Below are positions 35,930-45,120 of a stretch of 64,000 bases of DNA, one piece after another (within the stretch, counting starts at the first letter, position 1; every line of letters starts with the position of its first letter). This DNA is from Acetobacterium wieringae. GTDB lineage: Bacteria > Bacillota > Clostridia > Eubacteriales > Eubacteriaceae. A program made the position numbers and the translations under genes. The notes under the pieces were generated by a model that did not search any database, was not told the origin of the DNA, and saw only the letters and a program-made list of their open reading frames with translations. The stretch lies in assembly GCF_001766835.1 (NCBI RefSeq), contig NZ_LKEU01000031.1, forward strand, positions 1-64,000, in the 5' to 3' direction.

Positions 35930-35961
35930 AAAGTCATGGATTAAAATCAATCCATGACTTT
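35930..35961. terminator. Bidirectional terminator
   Basis: AAAGTCATGGATT / AATCCATGACTTT, a perfect 13-bp stem with a 6-nt loop, between the convergent AI-2E and ABC transporter genes. Confidence 0.8.
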
Positions 35962-36003
35962 GTTTACGTTTTAACTCATTCATTATTATCTGGAATTGTT
36001 TCA

Positions 36004-36663
36004 TTATCTGGCGATTTGTGTTCTTTTCTGATAGCTGCGAACCACACACGACAGGCTGAAACAAATCACAAAATAACCAACTGCCAACACCGCAAAGATC
36101 ATAAAAACTTCAGGTGTCGTCGTATAGCGTCCCATAACCACAAATCCGCTGCGAGTATACTCGGGAATTGCAACAACCTGCAAGAAAGAGGTATCTTTAA
36201 CAGTTGTAATGACCTGCGAAAGCAGGGAAGGCACAATACTTTTAAAACATTGGGGCAAAACGATGTAGATTAATGTTTGGATCAGCGTAAACCCCTGAGA
36301 TGTAGCGGCTTCAAACTGGCCCTCGGCGATTGAGTTTAAACCGCCACGGACAATTTCTGCAATAACCGCTGAAGTGTATAAAGTCAAAGCTAATCCGCCA
36401 CGAATGACAATGGTGCCATAGGGAATCATAAAGCAACACACCAGAATCCAGAGCAGTAAGGGTGTATTTCGAAACATTTCAATATAGAAGCCAGCCAATT
36501 TGCCCAAAAAGCGCTTTTCATACGTTCGCAGCAAAGCCAGTATGGTTCCAAAAATAATCGAGATAATAACAACCGATACTGAAATCGCTATGGTTAACGC
36601 CATGCCTTTGGCTAAGAATTCAACATTTGAAGGCGTAAATACATTTTTAAAAACGTCTAACAT
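36004..36663 (-). CDS. Polar amino acid ABC transporter permease (second)
   Basis: A 219-aa HisM/GlnP-type inner-membrane permease with several transmembrane segments and the EAA loop (EGQFEAATSQGFTLIQTLIY). It overlaps the preceding permease by 7 nt. It forms the membrane channel with the first permease, and both couple to the ATPase at 38244. Confidence 0.92.
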   Translation of the reverse strand: MLDVFKNVFTPSNVEFLAKGMALTIAISVSVVIISIIFGTILALLRTYEKRFLGKLAGFYIEMFRNTPLLLWILVCCFMIPYGTIVIRGGLALTLYTSAVIAEIVRGGLNSIAEGQFEAATSQGFTLIQTLIYIVLPQCFKSIVPSLLSQVITTVKDTSFLQVVAIPEYTRSGFVVMGRYTTTPEVFMIFAVLAVGYFVICFSLSCVVRSYQKRTQIAR

Positions 36664-37379
36664 GTTACGGCCTCCTCACATGGATCATAGAGAGTACGGG
36701 TCGTGTCATTGCGTTTGAGACGTTCTTCATATTTTCTTGCCCAGGTTGCCAATGGGAAACAGAGCATAAAATACAAGAGACCGGCAAAAACATAAGATGG
36801 CCCATAATCAAGACTGGATGATGCCCATGAATCAGCCATATACATCAGATCAAAACCAGAAATCATCGCCAGAACGGAAGTGTTTTTAATCAGGTTGACG
36901 GCCTGATTGGTAAGCGGTGGCAGAATAATCTTAATTGTTTGGGGTAGAATAATATAGCGCATATACTGAATATAAGTAAAACCCTGGGACTTGGCCGCTT
37001 CGACTTGTCCCTCCGGAATGGAAGTAATTCCCGTCTTAACAACTTCGGAAACATAAGCACCATGATAAACCCCTATGCCTAGAACCCCAATTACAAACAC
37101 ACTTAGCCGCAGTCCCGCAATGGCCAGACCATTATACAAAAAGAAAACCTGAATAACCAGGGGAGTGTTTTGAAAGAACTCAACATAAATCCTTGCGATC
37201 CCACGCATTACTTTATTGTTTGAAGTTGAGATAACGCCAAAGATAATACCCAGAACAAGAGCAAGTATCAAGGCGAGGGCTGCGACCTCAATGGTTCGCA
37301 GAAACCCTTCGCCAAACATTTGCCATTCTCCAAACATCTTCTCCCAACGCCATAAGGCAAAAGGATTAGAACTATTCAT
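36657..37379 (-). CDS. Polar amino acid ABC transporter permease (first)
   Basis: A 240-aa HisQ/GlnP-type permease with EAA loop EGQVEAAKSQGFTYIQYMRY. Its start overlaps the stop of the binding-protein gene by 1 nt (TAATG), so translation is coupled. The paired permeases form a heterodimeric channel. Confidence 0.92.
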   Translation of the reverse strand: MNSSNPFALWRWEKMFGEWQMFGEGFLRTIEVAALALILALVLGIIFGVISTSNNKVMRGIARIYVEFFQNTPLVIQVFFLYNGLAIAGLRLSVFVIGVLGIGVYHGAYVSEVVKTGITSIPEGQVEAAKSQGFTYIQYMRYIILPQTIKIILPPLTNQAVNLIKNTSVLAMISGFDLMYMADSWASSSLDYGPSYVFAGLLYFMLCFPLATWARKYEERLKRNDTTRTLYDPCEEAVTC

Positions 37380-38191
37380 TAATAATTAAGTCCCCATTTC
37401 GTGATCAGGCCTTCAATGGTGCCATCTTCTAACCATCCGTTGATATAGCCGTCAACTGCTTCAGTCAGAGCTATGTTATCAAGTTTTGAGGTAACACCAT
37501 ATTGTTGCGGTGAGAAGCGGTCTGGCAAGATCATGGTCGTATCGTCAACATAGCCACCAAGAATTGAACCATCGACACAGAAAGCATCAACGCGTCCAGA
37601 GTCTAAAGCTGCCTTGATCTCTGGATAAGTCGCATATTCTGAGAATGATACCGTAATCCCTTTTTCATCGGCAACTTTTTGAACAGCATCTTTGGAGGTC
37701 GCACTTTGAGCAACACCAATTACTTTGCCATTCATGTCAGCTAAACCTTTGAATCCGGCATCTTTTTTAACGAGCAGACCAACCGCATCTTCATAATACG
37801 GGGTCGAGAAGTTGTAAGTTAATTTTCGTTCGTCCGTAATCGTAAAGGTTGCAATAACAAGATCGACTTCGCCATTGTCAAGTAATGGACCACGGGTTTT
37901 AGCCGTTACCGGTGTTAATTCATAAGCATTTTCATCGCCGAGAATTGCTTTGGCCAACAGCTTGACAAGATCAATTTCAAACCCTTCGATTTCACCAGTA
38001 GTGGTGTTACGCAGCCCAAAGTTGGGAACGTCTTCTTTAACACCGACACGTAAAACACCGGCTTTAACAACTGCGTCCAAACTACCATCAGTGGTAGCAT
38101 TGTCCTTTGAACCAGTTGACGACGAACAGGCTGCCAAGGTAAACACCAGGCATAAAACAAGCAGAGCAGAGAGTACCTTTTTCATAGTCAT
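37379..38191 (-). CDS. Amino acid ABC transporter substrate-binding lipoprotein
   Basis: A 270-aa SBP_bac_3 protein. The signal peptide ends in a lipobox (TLAAC at residues 18-22). Then comes VKAGVLRVGVKEDVPNFGLR, GFEIDLVKLLAKAIL and the central NGKVIGVAQSATSKDAVQKV. The arginine of VIATFTITDERKLTYNFS is typical of the amino-acid carboxylate clamp. ATG 38191 and ATG 38185 both lie after AGGAGG. Specificity (glutamine, cystine or other polar amino acid) is not certain. Confidence 0.92.
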   Translation of the reverse strand: MTMKKVLSALLVLCLVFTLAACSSSTGSKDNATTDGSLDAVVKAGVLRVGVKEDVPNFGLRNTTTGEIEGFEIDLVKLLAKAILGDENAYELTPVTAKTRGPLLDNGEVDLVIATFTITDERKLTYNFSTPYYEDAVGLLVKKDAGFKGLADMNGKVIGVAQSATSKDAVQKVADEKGITVSFSEYATYPEIKAALDSGRVDAFCVDGSILGGYVDDTTMILPDRFSPQQYGVTSKLDNIALTEAVDGYINGWLEDGTIEGLITKWGLNY

Positions 38192-38243
38192 TTTCCTCCT
38201 AAATATAAAATATAATAACTAATATCGCTTGCGACATTAGAAA

Positions 38244-38966
38244 TTAACGCAGAATCTTACTGAGAAAGAGTTTTGTTCGTTCCTCGGTTGGGTTTTCAAA
38301 GAAATGTTCCGGTTTTCCTTCTTCCACAATCCGGCCATCGTCCATAAAGATGACCCGATCGGCAACCACCCGGGCAAAACCCATTTCATGGGTAACCACT
38401 ACCATGGTGATGTTTTCCTTTGATAACTTGATCATGACATCCAACACTTCCTGAACTGTTTCCGGATCCAGCGCTGATGTTGGTTCATCAAAAAGGATAA
38501 TCTTTTTTTCAGTTGCCAGGGCTCTGGCAATAGCGACCCGCTGTTGTTGTCCCCCGGACAAGGTTGCCGGATAAGCATTTTCTTTTTCACTCAAGCCAAC
38601 AATCGCCAAATATTTACGGGCTTTTTTGATGGCTTCTTCTTTGGACAGTTTTTGCAGTTTGATCGGTGCCAGGGTCAGATTTTCCAGCACGGTTTTATGG
38701 GGATACAAGTTAAAACTCTGAAATACCATCGCCGATGTTTGTCGCACCAGTTGAATTTTATTTTTTTGCGTAAGTTCTTCACCATCGATAAAAACATGCC
38801 CGGAAGTAGGTGCTTCCAGAAAGTTCATACAACGAACGGTGGTACTCTTGCCCGAACCTGACGGTCCGATAATTACTAATTTTTCACCCTCTGCAACCTC
38901 CAGATTAATATCTTTTAACACATGGTGTTCACCAAAATACTTATTCACATCTTGAAGTTTAATCAA
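38244..38966 (-). CDS. Amino acid ABC transporter ATP-binding protein
   Basis: A 240-aa GlnQ/HisP-type ATPase with Walker [10 protein letters not shown], signature [15 protein letters not shown], Walker [14 protein letters not shown] and the H-loop histidine in [10 protein letters not shown]. It is the first gene of the four-gene transport operon and lies 52 nt upstream of the binding protein. Confidence 0.95.
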   Translation of the reverse strand: MIKLQDVNKYFGEHHVLKDINLEVAEGEKLVIIGPSGSGKSTTVRCMNFLEAPTSGHVFIDGEELTQKNKIQLVRQTSAMVFQSFNLYPHKTVLENLTLAPIKLQKLSKEEAIKKARKYLAIVGLSEKENAYPATLSGGQQQRVAIARALATEKKIILFDEPTSALDPETVQEVLDVMIKLSKENITMVVVTHEMGFARVVADRVIFMDDGRIVEEGKPEHFFENPTEERTKLFLSKILR

Positions 38967-39260
38967 TTATTCTTCCTCCAAATCTAATGTCAATAGCCAA
39001 AAAAAGAACTTCCATAAAATATACGCACTGTGTTATAGTATATTTGAAGCTCCCTCGCTACATAAATTATTTTTAAATATAAAAAACCCTTTTACAATAA
39101 TATTATGAAGAAGAGCTTTTGTCAAGCGTTTAAAAAGTTGCACTATTAAGAACGTCAATGCTCAAAAGAACTGAATATGCGATTCGGTTTTGGGTATAAA
39201 GGGGTATAATCAAATATAACTTAGAGTGAATACAACTTAGAGTGGAAAGAAGGCAGCAAA
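38967..39260. promoter_or_regulatory. Divergent control region of the ABC operon and Tad1-like gene
   Basis: A TATAAT at 39205-39210 suits the Tad1-like gene. Two direct copies of AACTTAGAGTG (39218-39228 and 39234-39244), 16 bp apart and downstream of the -10, look like an operator. The ABC promoter must lie in the AT-rich part nearer 39000-39060. Confidence 0.5.
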
Positions 39261-39626
39261 ATGGGTGAGAAAATAACAACCGTTCAGTACAAAGGCAATT
39301 TAAATGAGGTTTATCGAGTCGCTGACAAGGGCGTCGGCAATGCTTATAACGAGTATGTTATTCGGACTAAAGACGATGATCCAGTTGAGCTGGCAAGAAT
39401 TAAGTTTCAAAAAGGAGCCAGAAACGAACCCATATCGGAAGTCGGCGTCATTGATTCTGATTTGCTTGAGATTGTCAGAGATCGCTTAAAGCTATTCCAG
39501 GAAGGGGAGTTTGAGTGTACTGAGAATGCGATGGCCTTGGTACATATTGAGACAGCGATCATGTGGTTAAACCGTCGGGTGGAAGATCGGATCAAACGTG
39601 ATGTCATCGGAACCCATAAGAAATAA
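39261..39626 (+). CDS. Tad1/Acb2-family-like protein (candidate cyclic-nucleotide sponge)
   Basis: A 121-aa protein. The N-terminal half is beta-rich (YNEYVIRTKDDDPVELARIK). The C-terminal half is a helical hairpin with the pattern seen in phage Acb2/Tad1 proteins: GVIDSDLLEIVRDRLKLFQ, FECTENAMALVHIETAIM and a final RVEDRIKRDVIGTHK. Such proteins sequester cADPR isomers or cyclic nucleotides to block Thoeris or CBASS. Recognition is from memory of the family pattern and was not tested by search. It is a solitary gene with no phage neighbours, preceded by tandem operator-like repeats. Confidence 0.6.
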   Translation: MGEKITTVQYKGNLNEVYRVADKGVGNAYNEYVIRTKDDDPVELARIKFQKGARNEPISEVGVIDSDLLEIVRDRLKLFQEGEFECTENAMALVHIETAIMWLNRRVEDRIKRDVIGTHKK

Positions 39627-39707
39627 CTATACGCAACGACGACGAAGGTTGGCTATCGGGTTAAAACCCCAGTGGCCAACTTTTTGAATGTGTTGCTATA
39701 AAATTAA

Positions 39708-40229
39708 TCAGGTTAATAGATTCAATACCGACGCATATAACTCCTGGGTATTTTCTTTCCAGCGATTACAGATGTCCAGCGCCAGTTTCAGGGTCGGGGC
39801 ATTTAAGGCGATCTCCATTAAAACCATATTGTTTTCCTGAAGTTTTAGTTCCACCAGATAGTCGGTTTCGCCCAATTTCTGGTAGTTGGCAGTAATTTTT
39901 ACTTCTTTAAAAATCTTGGCCCGGTTTTCCTTTAAGTAAAGATCAATCATCTCGGCAATATAAGTGGGGATTTTATCGTGAAAAACCGTCAGCGTATCCT
40001 TGCCCATGGGCGTTAAGCTCAATACTGATTTACCGTCATATTCCAGCGTTGAAAGAAAATCGTCCTTGATCAGATCGTCAATGTAGAGTTGGATATCAAA
40101 ATAACCAATCTGCAGGTTTTCAATAATGATCAGAGCAATCTGCTCCCGGGTTAACGCGGTTTTGATTTTTTGTAGGACATAGAGTATGATTAATTTATCT
40201 TCAGCCTGTTGCGAAGAATTAAAGAGCAT
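39708..40229 (-). CDS. DUF4364-family protein
   Basis: A 173-aa protein of the DUF4364 family, which has a winged-helix-like N-terminus (KIKTALTREQIALIIIENLQ) and is common in Clostridia near no fixed partner. ATG 40229 lies 8 nt after AGGTGG; an upstream in-frame GTG at 40241 overlaps this RBS and is less likely. It may be a transcription regulator, but no target is known. Confidence 0.75.
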   Translation of the reverse strand: MLFNSSQQAEDKLIILYVLQKIKTALTREQIALIIIENLQIGYFDIQLYIDDLIKDDFLSTLEYDGKSVLSLTPMGKDTLTVFHDKIPTYIAEMIDLYLKENRAKIFKEVKITANYQKLGETDYLVELKLQENNMVLMEIALNAPTLKLALDICNRWKENTQELYASVLNLLT

Positions 40230-40313
40230 AAATATCACCACCTTTGTTTTGTAATGCTATTGTAACACATCAATGGGTGAATTTCCCTATTTCTGTGTAA
40301 AAAAGAGGAGAAA

Positions 40314-41018
40314 ATGAAAAAAGAAATCTGCAGTCATCAGTCCGATGCCCTCAATCACACCATTAATCACCTGGGGCAGTCCCTGGGTGCCACGGCCGTC
40401 GGCTTTTCTGATCTGTCCATTCTACCGGAGCAAAAACGGATGGGCTTTAACCGGGCCATCACGATTCTTATCAAACTGTCCAATGGCATTTTAAATCAGA
40501 TCGGGGAGGAGCCGACCCAAACCTATTTCAGCCATTACCGCAGTGTCAACCGTCTGCTCGATGATATCAGCCTGCGGCTGCTGCTCAGTCTGGAGGCCCT
40601 TGGTTATCCAAGCGTGGCGATTCCGGCGTCCCAGTCGGTGGCCGATCCTAATGATTCGTTTACCGGCGCCTTCTCCCATAAAACTGGTGCCGTGCTGGCG
40701 GGGCTGGGCTGGATCGGCCGCAGTGCCTTGTTTATCCACCAGCGCTACGGCCCCCGAGTACGGCTGTCCACTATCCTGACCAATGCTCCTTTTAATGTCG
40801 GCGACCCGGTGACCGAAAGCGGCTGTGGCAGCTGCCGGGTCTGTGTCACGGCCTGTCCGGCCCAGGCCATCGAAGGGCAGCTGTGGACCCCGGGGATGGC
40901 CCGTAACCAGCTTTACGATGCCTTTGCCTGCAGCCAGCAGATGAAGGAGGCCTATCAGCATATTGGCCGGGGAGCGGTCTGCGGCCTTTGCATGGTTCGC
41001 TGTCCCATCGGCCAATAA
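40314..41018 (+). CDS. QueG-like 4Fe-4S double-cluster protein
   Basis: A 234-aa protein related to the Fe-S part of epoxyqueuosine reductase: GWIGRSALFIHQRYGPRVRL near residue 132, then two ferredoxin motifs, CGSCRVCVTACPAQAI (about 171) and CGLCMVRCPIG (about 223). QueG itself is longer and binds cobalamin and carries HEAT repeats, absent here, so a different redox role is likely. It starts 55 nt after a divergent promoter region. Confidence 0.75.
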   Translation: MKKEICSHQSDALNHTINHLGQSLGATAVGFSDLSILPEQKRMGFNRAITILIKLSNGILNQIGEEPTQTYFSHYRSVNRLLDDISLRLLLSLEALGYPSVAIPASQSVADPNDSFTGAFSHKTGAVLAGLGWIGRSALFIHQRYGPRVRLSTILTNAPFNVGDPVTESGCGSCRVCVTACPAQAIEGQLWTPGMARNQLYDAFACSQQMKEAYQHIGRGAVCGLCMVRCPIGQ

Positions 41019-41063
41019 TTGCGAAAAATTCTTAAAGAGGTTTTTTTTTCAGTGAAAGTATTA

Positions 41064-41109
41064 TATAATAGGTAAGGAGAACTGCCGGCTGGTTTTGCTG
41101 GCAGTTTTT
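41064..41109 (+). promoter_or_regulatory. Promoter and leader hairpin of the TIGR03279 gene
   Basis: TATAAT at 41064-41069, then at about 41080-41106 a hairpin AACTGCC / GGCAGTT followed by TTTAAA. The hairpin could end transcription of the previous gene or act as an attenuator. Confidence 0.45.
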
Positions 41110-41135
41110 AAATTGTAAAGAAAAAGAGAGAGCGA

Positions 41136-42455
41136 TTGAAAAAGTTTATTATAGAGGCTGTTGAAAAAGACAGCATTTTCAGCGAAATGGATGTTACCCC
41201 CGGGGACTGTCTGCTATCAATCAACTGCATGCCGGTCACCGATATTCTCGACTACCGCTATCTGATTGCCGATGATTGCTTAGAGGTGGAAATCGAAAAG
41301 CCGGATGGGGAGATCTGGGAGCTGGATATTGAAAAAGAATATGAGGACGATCTGGGGGTGGTTTTTCCCGAAGCAATGATCGGCACTAAAACCTGCAAAA
41401 ATAATTGCGTTTTCTGCTTTATCGATCAGCTGCCGCAGGGCATGCGGGAAAGCCTTTATGTCAAAGACGACGATGAGCGGCTGTCCTTCTTAACCGGCAA
41501 CTACATCACCATGACCAACCTGACCCCGGATGAACTAAACCGGATTATCCGCTACCGGATCATGCCGATGAACCTGTCGATTCATACCACTAATCCCGAA
41601 CTGCGGATTAAAATGCTTAAAAACCGTTTTGCCGGGGATGTGATGCGTTACCTGGAAACATTTTATGAAAATGGCATTTTGATGAATGGTCAGATTGTGC
41701 TGGTACCGGATTATAATGACGGCCCCGAACTGGAAAAGACACTTAATGAACTAAAGCGCTTTTACCCGGTGCTGCAGTCGGTGTCGGTGGTGCCAGTGGG
41801 CCTGTCCAACCACCGTCAGGGTCTCGCCGAGCTCCGGCTTTTTACCCGGGATGAAGCCCGGCAAACCCTGGCCCTGATCGACGCTGTTCATGGTGAAATG
41901 GAAGCCCAGCATGGTGATGGCTTTGTCTATCCCAGCGATGAGTTTTACCTGCTGGCCCAGAGCCCAATTCCCGACAGTGATTATTATCACGGTTTTCCCC
42001 AGATTGAAAACGGGGTGGGGATGATGGCTGATTTTAAAACGTCTCTGACTGAGGCCCTGGCTAATTTAAAAACCCTAAAAACCCGCAATCAGCCTAAAAA
42101 AATCGGGCTGATCACCGGCACTGCCGCGGCCACGTATCTGGACGAACTGGCGACTGCCATCACAGCCGCTGTGCCCGGGCTGACGCTGACCGTTTTCCCA
42201 ATTACCAACCACTTCTTTGGGGAAGCCATTACCGTCTCTGGCCTGGTCACTGGCACTGATATCCTAGCTCAGCTAAAAAATCAGCTCGCCGACGATCCCT
42301 GTGATCTACTGCTGCTACCAGAAAACGCTCTGCGCAGCGGCAGTCATACCCTGCTCGATGACTGGACCCTGGAAAGTCTCAGCGATGCCCTGGGCGTCAA
42401 AGTTGCCAGTGTTCCCCTTGATGGTCAGGCTCTGCTTGACCACTGCACCACGTGA
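41136..42455 (+). CDS. TIGR03279/DUF512-family putative radical SAM protein
   Basis: A 439-aa protein with an N-terminal PDZ-like segment, a CX3CX2C cluster (CKNNCVFC near residue 86) and the family-specific FIDQLPQGMRESLY. It is a conserved Clostridia/Bacillota family found beside der, possibly a maturase; the reaction is unknown. TTG 41136 after GAGAGAG is the probable start. The 100-nt gap to der has its own AGGAAG. Confidence 0.85.
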   Translation: MKKFIIEAVEKDSIFSEMDVTPGDCLLSINCMPVTDILDYRYLIADDCLEVEIEKPDGEIWELDIEKEYEDDLGVVFPEAMIGTKTCKNNCVFCFIDQLPQGMRESLYVKDDDERLSFLTGNYITMTNLTPDELNRIIRYRIMPMNLSIHTTNPELRIKMLKNRFAGDVMRYLETFYENGILMNGQIVLVPDYNDGPELEKTLNELKRFYPVLQSVSVVPVGLSNHRQGLAELRLFTRDEARQTLALIDAVHGEMEAQHGDGFVYPSDEFYLLAQSPIPDSDYYHGFPQIENGVGMMADFKTSLTEALANLKTLKTRNQPKKIGLITGTAAATYLDELATAITAAVPGLTLTVFPITNHFFGEAITVSGLVTGTDILAQLKNQLADDPCDLLLLPENALRSGSHTLLDDWTLESLSDALGVKVASVPLDGQALLDHCTT

Positions 42456-42554
42456 ATCAGGCCAAACCAATCAGCTAGCAACTATACACCAAAAAAAGCT
42501 CAAAGCACTTTTGTAATTTTCGCAAAATGATAATAAATGAAATGAGGAAGAATT

Positions 42555-43874
42555 ATGCCAAAACCTATCGTCGCAGTGGTGGGCCGTCCCAATGTGGGCA
42601 AGTCCACCCTGTTTAATAAATTAGTCGGCGAACGAATCGCCATTGTCGAAGACACCCCCGGGGTAACCCGGGACCGGATCATTGCCGACGCTGAATGGCA
42701 AAACCACCACTTCACCCTGATTGACACCGGCGGTATTGAACCCCACACCAAGGATGACATCCTCTTGCAGATGCGGGTTCAGGCCGAGGTGGCCATTGAT
42801 ATGGCCGATCTGATTGTCCTCCTGGTTGATGGTCGGGAAGGGATGACTGCCTCCGATCTGGAAGTCGCCAATATGATCCGTAAACACGACAAGGATGTGA
42901 TACTGGCCGTTAATAAAGTTGACAGTCAGAGCCTGGAAAACAACGTCTTTGAGTTTTACAACCTCGGTATCGGTGAACCGCTGGCCATTTCGGCAGAACA
43001 GGGGTTGGGACTGGGGGATTTTCTCGATGAGATCATTAACCGCGTCAAGCGTTATTACGATGAAGACGAGTCCGAAGATGAGCGCCTGCGGGTGGCCGTC
43101 ATCGGCAAGCCCAACGTCGGCAAATCGACCCTGATTAACAAGGTGCTTGGCGAAGATCGGCTGATTGTCAGCGATATTCCCGGCACCACCCGGGATGCCG
43201 TCGATACCAGCGTCCGCTATGATGGCGAAGATTACGTCCTGATTGACACCGCCGGATTACGGCGCAAGAAAAAAATCTATGAAGATATTGAGCGTTACAG
43301 CATTGTCCGGGCCATTGCCGCCGTCGAACGCAGTCAGATCGTCCTGATTCTGATTGACGGCTCCCAGGGCGTCACCGAACAGGATGCCAAAATTGCCGGA
43401 ATTGCTCATAATCGTTCCAAACCATCAGTTATTATCGTCAACAAATGGGATGCTGTCGAAAAAGACAATAAAACCATGAAAAAGATGGAAGGGGACATCC
43501 GCGATGCCCTATCCTTTATGGACTATGCGCCAATCATTTTCATCTCGGCCAAAACTGGACAGCGCCTGGGAAAAATATTTGAAACCATTGAATTTGTAAA
43601 GGCCCAAAGCGCCAAACGGATCACCACCGGAAAGGTTAACGAAGCCCTGGCCGAATTTGTGATGATGAAACAGCCTCCCTCCAAACATGGCCGTCGTTTA
43701 AAGCTTTATTATGCCTCCCAGGTGGCCATCAATCCACCAACCTTTGTGGTCTTTGTTAATGACATGACCCTGGTTCATTTTTCCTATCAGCGATATCTGG
43801 AAAACAAGATTCGCGAAACCTTTGATTTCTTCGGCACCCCGATCCGTCTATTTATCCGGGAACGGGCCGAGTAA
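42555..43874 (+). CDS. der: GTPase Der (EngA)
   Basis: A 439-aa essential ribosome-assembly GTPase with two tandem G domains: GRPNVGKST (residues 9-17), DTPGV, DTGG and NKVD in the first; GKPNVGKST (near 186), DTAGLRRKKK and NKWD in the second. The C-terminal KH-like domain (about 355-439) binds 50S precursors. AGGAAGAATT precedes the ATG. Confidence 0.97.
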   Translation: MPKPIVAVVGRPNVGKSTLFNKLVGERIAIVEDTPGVTRDRIIADAEWQNHHFTLIDTGGIEPHTKDDILLQMRVQAEVAIDMADLIVLLVDGREGMTASDLEVANMIRKHDKDVILAVNKVDSQSLENNVFEFYNLGIGEPLAISAEQGLGLGDFLDEIINRVKRYYDEDESEDERLRVAVIGKPNVGKSTLINKVLGEDRLIVSDIPGTTRDAVDTSVRYDGEDYVLIDTAGLRRKKKIYEDIERYSIVRAIAAVERSQIVLILIDGSQGVTEQDAKIAGIAHNRSKPSVIIVNKWDAVEKDNKTMKKMEGDIRDALSFMDYAPIIFISAKTGQRLGKIFETIEFVKAQSAKRITTGKVNEALAEFVMMKQPPSKHGRRLKLYYASQVAINPPTFVVFVNDMTLVHFSYQRYLENKIRETFDFFGTPIRLFIRERAE

Positions 43875-44015
43875 CAAGCATCTGATAACAAGTATTTGAC
43901 CGTTTGCTGGAAAAACTCTGATTATGGTGTTTGTGATCTCGGAACCCAACCACAGGATGGGACAGGTATGCAATATCATGGACAAAGATAAACGATTCAC
44001 ATTTTTATGCTGCAT

Positions 44016-44048
44016 AGACCTTCATTCGTTTGAGGGTCTTTTTTTTGT
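44016..44048 (+). terminator. Terminator downstream of der
   Basis: AGACC-tTCA / TGA-GGTCT stem with a run of eight T. The 43875-44015 gap before it holds nothing recognisable. Confidence 0.8.
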
Positions 44049-44165
44049 TGTCTGATGGTTGTTTGGTTGACTTCTCAAAAAAGCAAAAGATCGTTTTAAA
44101 CATCGCATTTTTGTCATATAATAATAGTGTTGTTAGAAAAAAAGCTTTTGCGGAAGGAGAATACC

Positions 44166-44891
44166 TTGAATCTAATCGATACTTTTCAAATAACCGAGAC
44201 AGAGGTCATCACCATTACTGGTGGCGGCGGTAAGACCTCCCTGATGTTTGCCCTGGGCCGGGAACTTACTGCCGCTGGCCAGGCCCATGTGATCACCACC
44301 ACCGCCAAAATCTGTGTGGCCGATGTAAACCCGGCGCAGCTGCTGATTGATCCGGATATCGATACCATTATAGCCGAAATAAAAAAAGACCCAGCCAAAG
44401 AATGGATCATTGGCCGGGAAGAAGTCGCCCAGCAGAAAATTGCTGGCTTTGATGATGCCGATCTGTACAAGCTTCATCAGGCGCTATCCCCACTGGTAAT
44501 TATTAATGAAGGAGATGGTTCCAATCGCCGCCCCTACAAATTCTATGCCGACTACGAGCCAGCCATTCCGACCCTGACCACCAAAATCATTCATGTGATG
44601 GGAGCTGAAACCTTTAAGCGACCAATCGATGAAACCCTATTTCATCGCTCCCAGCTGTTTGATGGGGAAGAGCTGTTTTTTGATGAAACGGCCTTAAAAC
44701 GGACCCTTGCAACCTTTTCTCGTACCAAGCTTGATCCCCACTTTGGACCGGCTGTTGATCGCATTCTGCTGATCAATAAAGCCGATGGGGCGCATCTTGA
44801 GGATGCCCGACAGATGGCGGAAATTGGTAAAACGATTTTTTCCTTTTGTTTTATCGCCTCCCTGAAAGAAGGCTGGATCAAAGGCTGCTGA
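44166..44891 (+). CDS. yqeC: Selenium-dependent hydroxylase accessory protein YqeC-like
   Basis: A 241-aa protein of the TIGR03172 YqeC family with P-loop TGGGGKTSLMF near residue 16. Members accompany selenium-dependent molybdenum hydroxylases and handle a labile selenium cofactor; no such hydroxylase is in this window. TTG 44166 has GGAAGGAGA 6 nt upstream, so it is preferred over an in-frame upstream start at 44127. The class V aminotransferase at 50040 resembles the enzyme often seen in the same selenium clusters. Confidence 0.85.
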   Translation: MNLIDTFQITETEVITITGGGGKTSLMFALGRELTAAGQAHVITTTAKICVADVNPAQLLIDPDIDTIIAEIKKDPAKEWIIGREEVAQQKIAGFDDADLYKLHQALSPLVIINEGDGSNRRPYKFYADYEPAIPTLTTKIIHVMGAETFKRPIDETLFHRSQLFDGEELFFDETALKRTLATFSRTKLDPHFGPAVDRILLINKADGAHLEDARQMAEIGKTIFSFCFIASLKEGWIKGC

Positions 44892-44928
44892 TAAGAGATA
44901 AAAAAGTGCTAACTGCAATTTTCAGACT

Positions 44929-45061
44929 GTCAAAAAGCTAACCAGTACCGACAATTGTGTATCATGTTGTGACCTAGGAACAGACCCTACGCATCGGAGC
45001 GGACAACAGATTGACAAGGGTCTGACCCCTTGGTCATTGGTCGGTACGGTAGTTTTTCGAC
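44929..45061. repeat. Family 2 structured repeat, copy 2
   Basis: 133 nt with terminal inverted repeats GTCAAAAAGCTAACCAGTAC (left) and GTACGGTAGTTTTTCGAC (right), plus ACCGACAATTG/CATTGGTCGGT and CATCGGAGCGGACAACAGATT in common with copy 1. It is between yqeC and arsC and is flanked by AAAAAAGTGCT and AGCACTTTTTTT, that is, by the arms of a terminator-like stem. Confidence 0.8.
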
Positions 45062-45120
45062 AACCTCAAAAGCGCTGTCAGCACTTTTTTTATTAGGAAA
45101 GGGTGGGCCAGTTCAGGACT

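Noticed and set aside
40314..41018. Complete queG
   Set aside because: The protein is only 234 aa and lacks the N-terminal cobalamin-binding and C-terminal HEAT regions of QueG.
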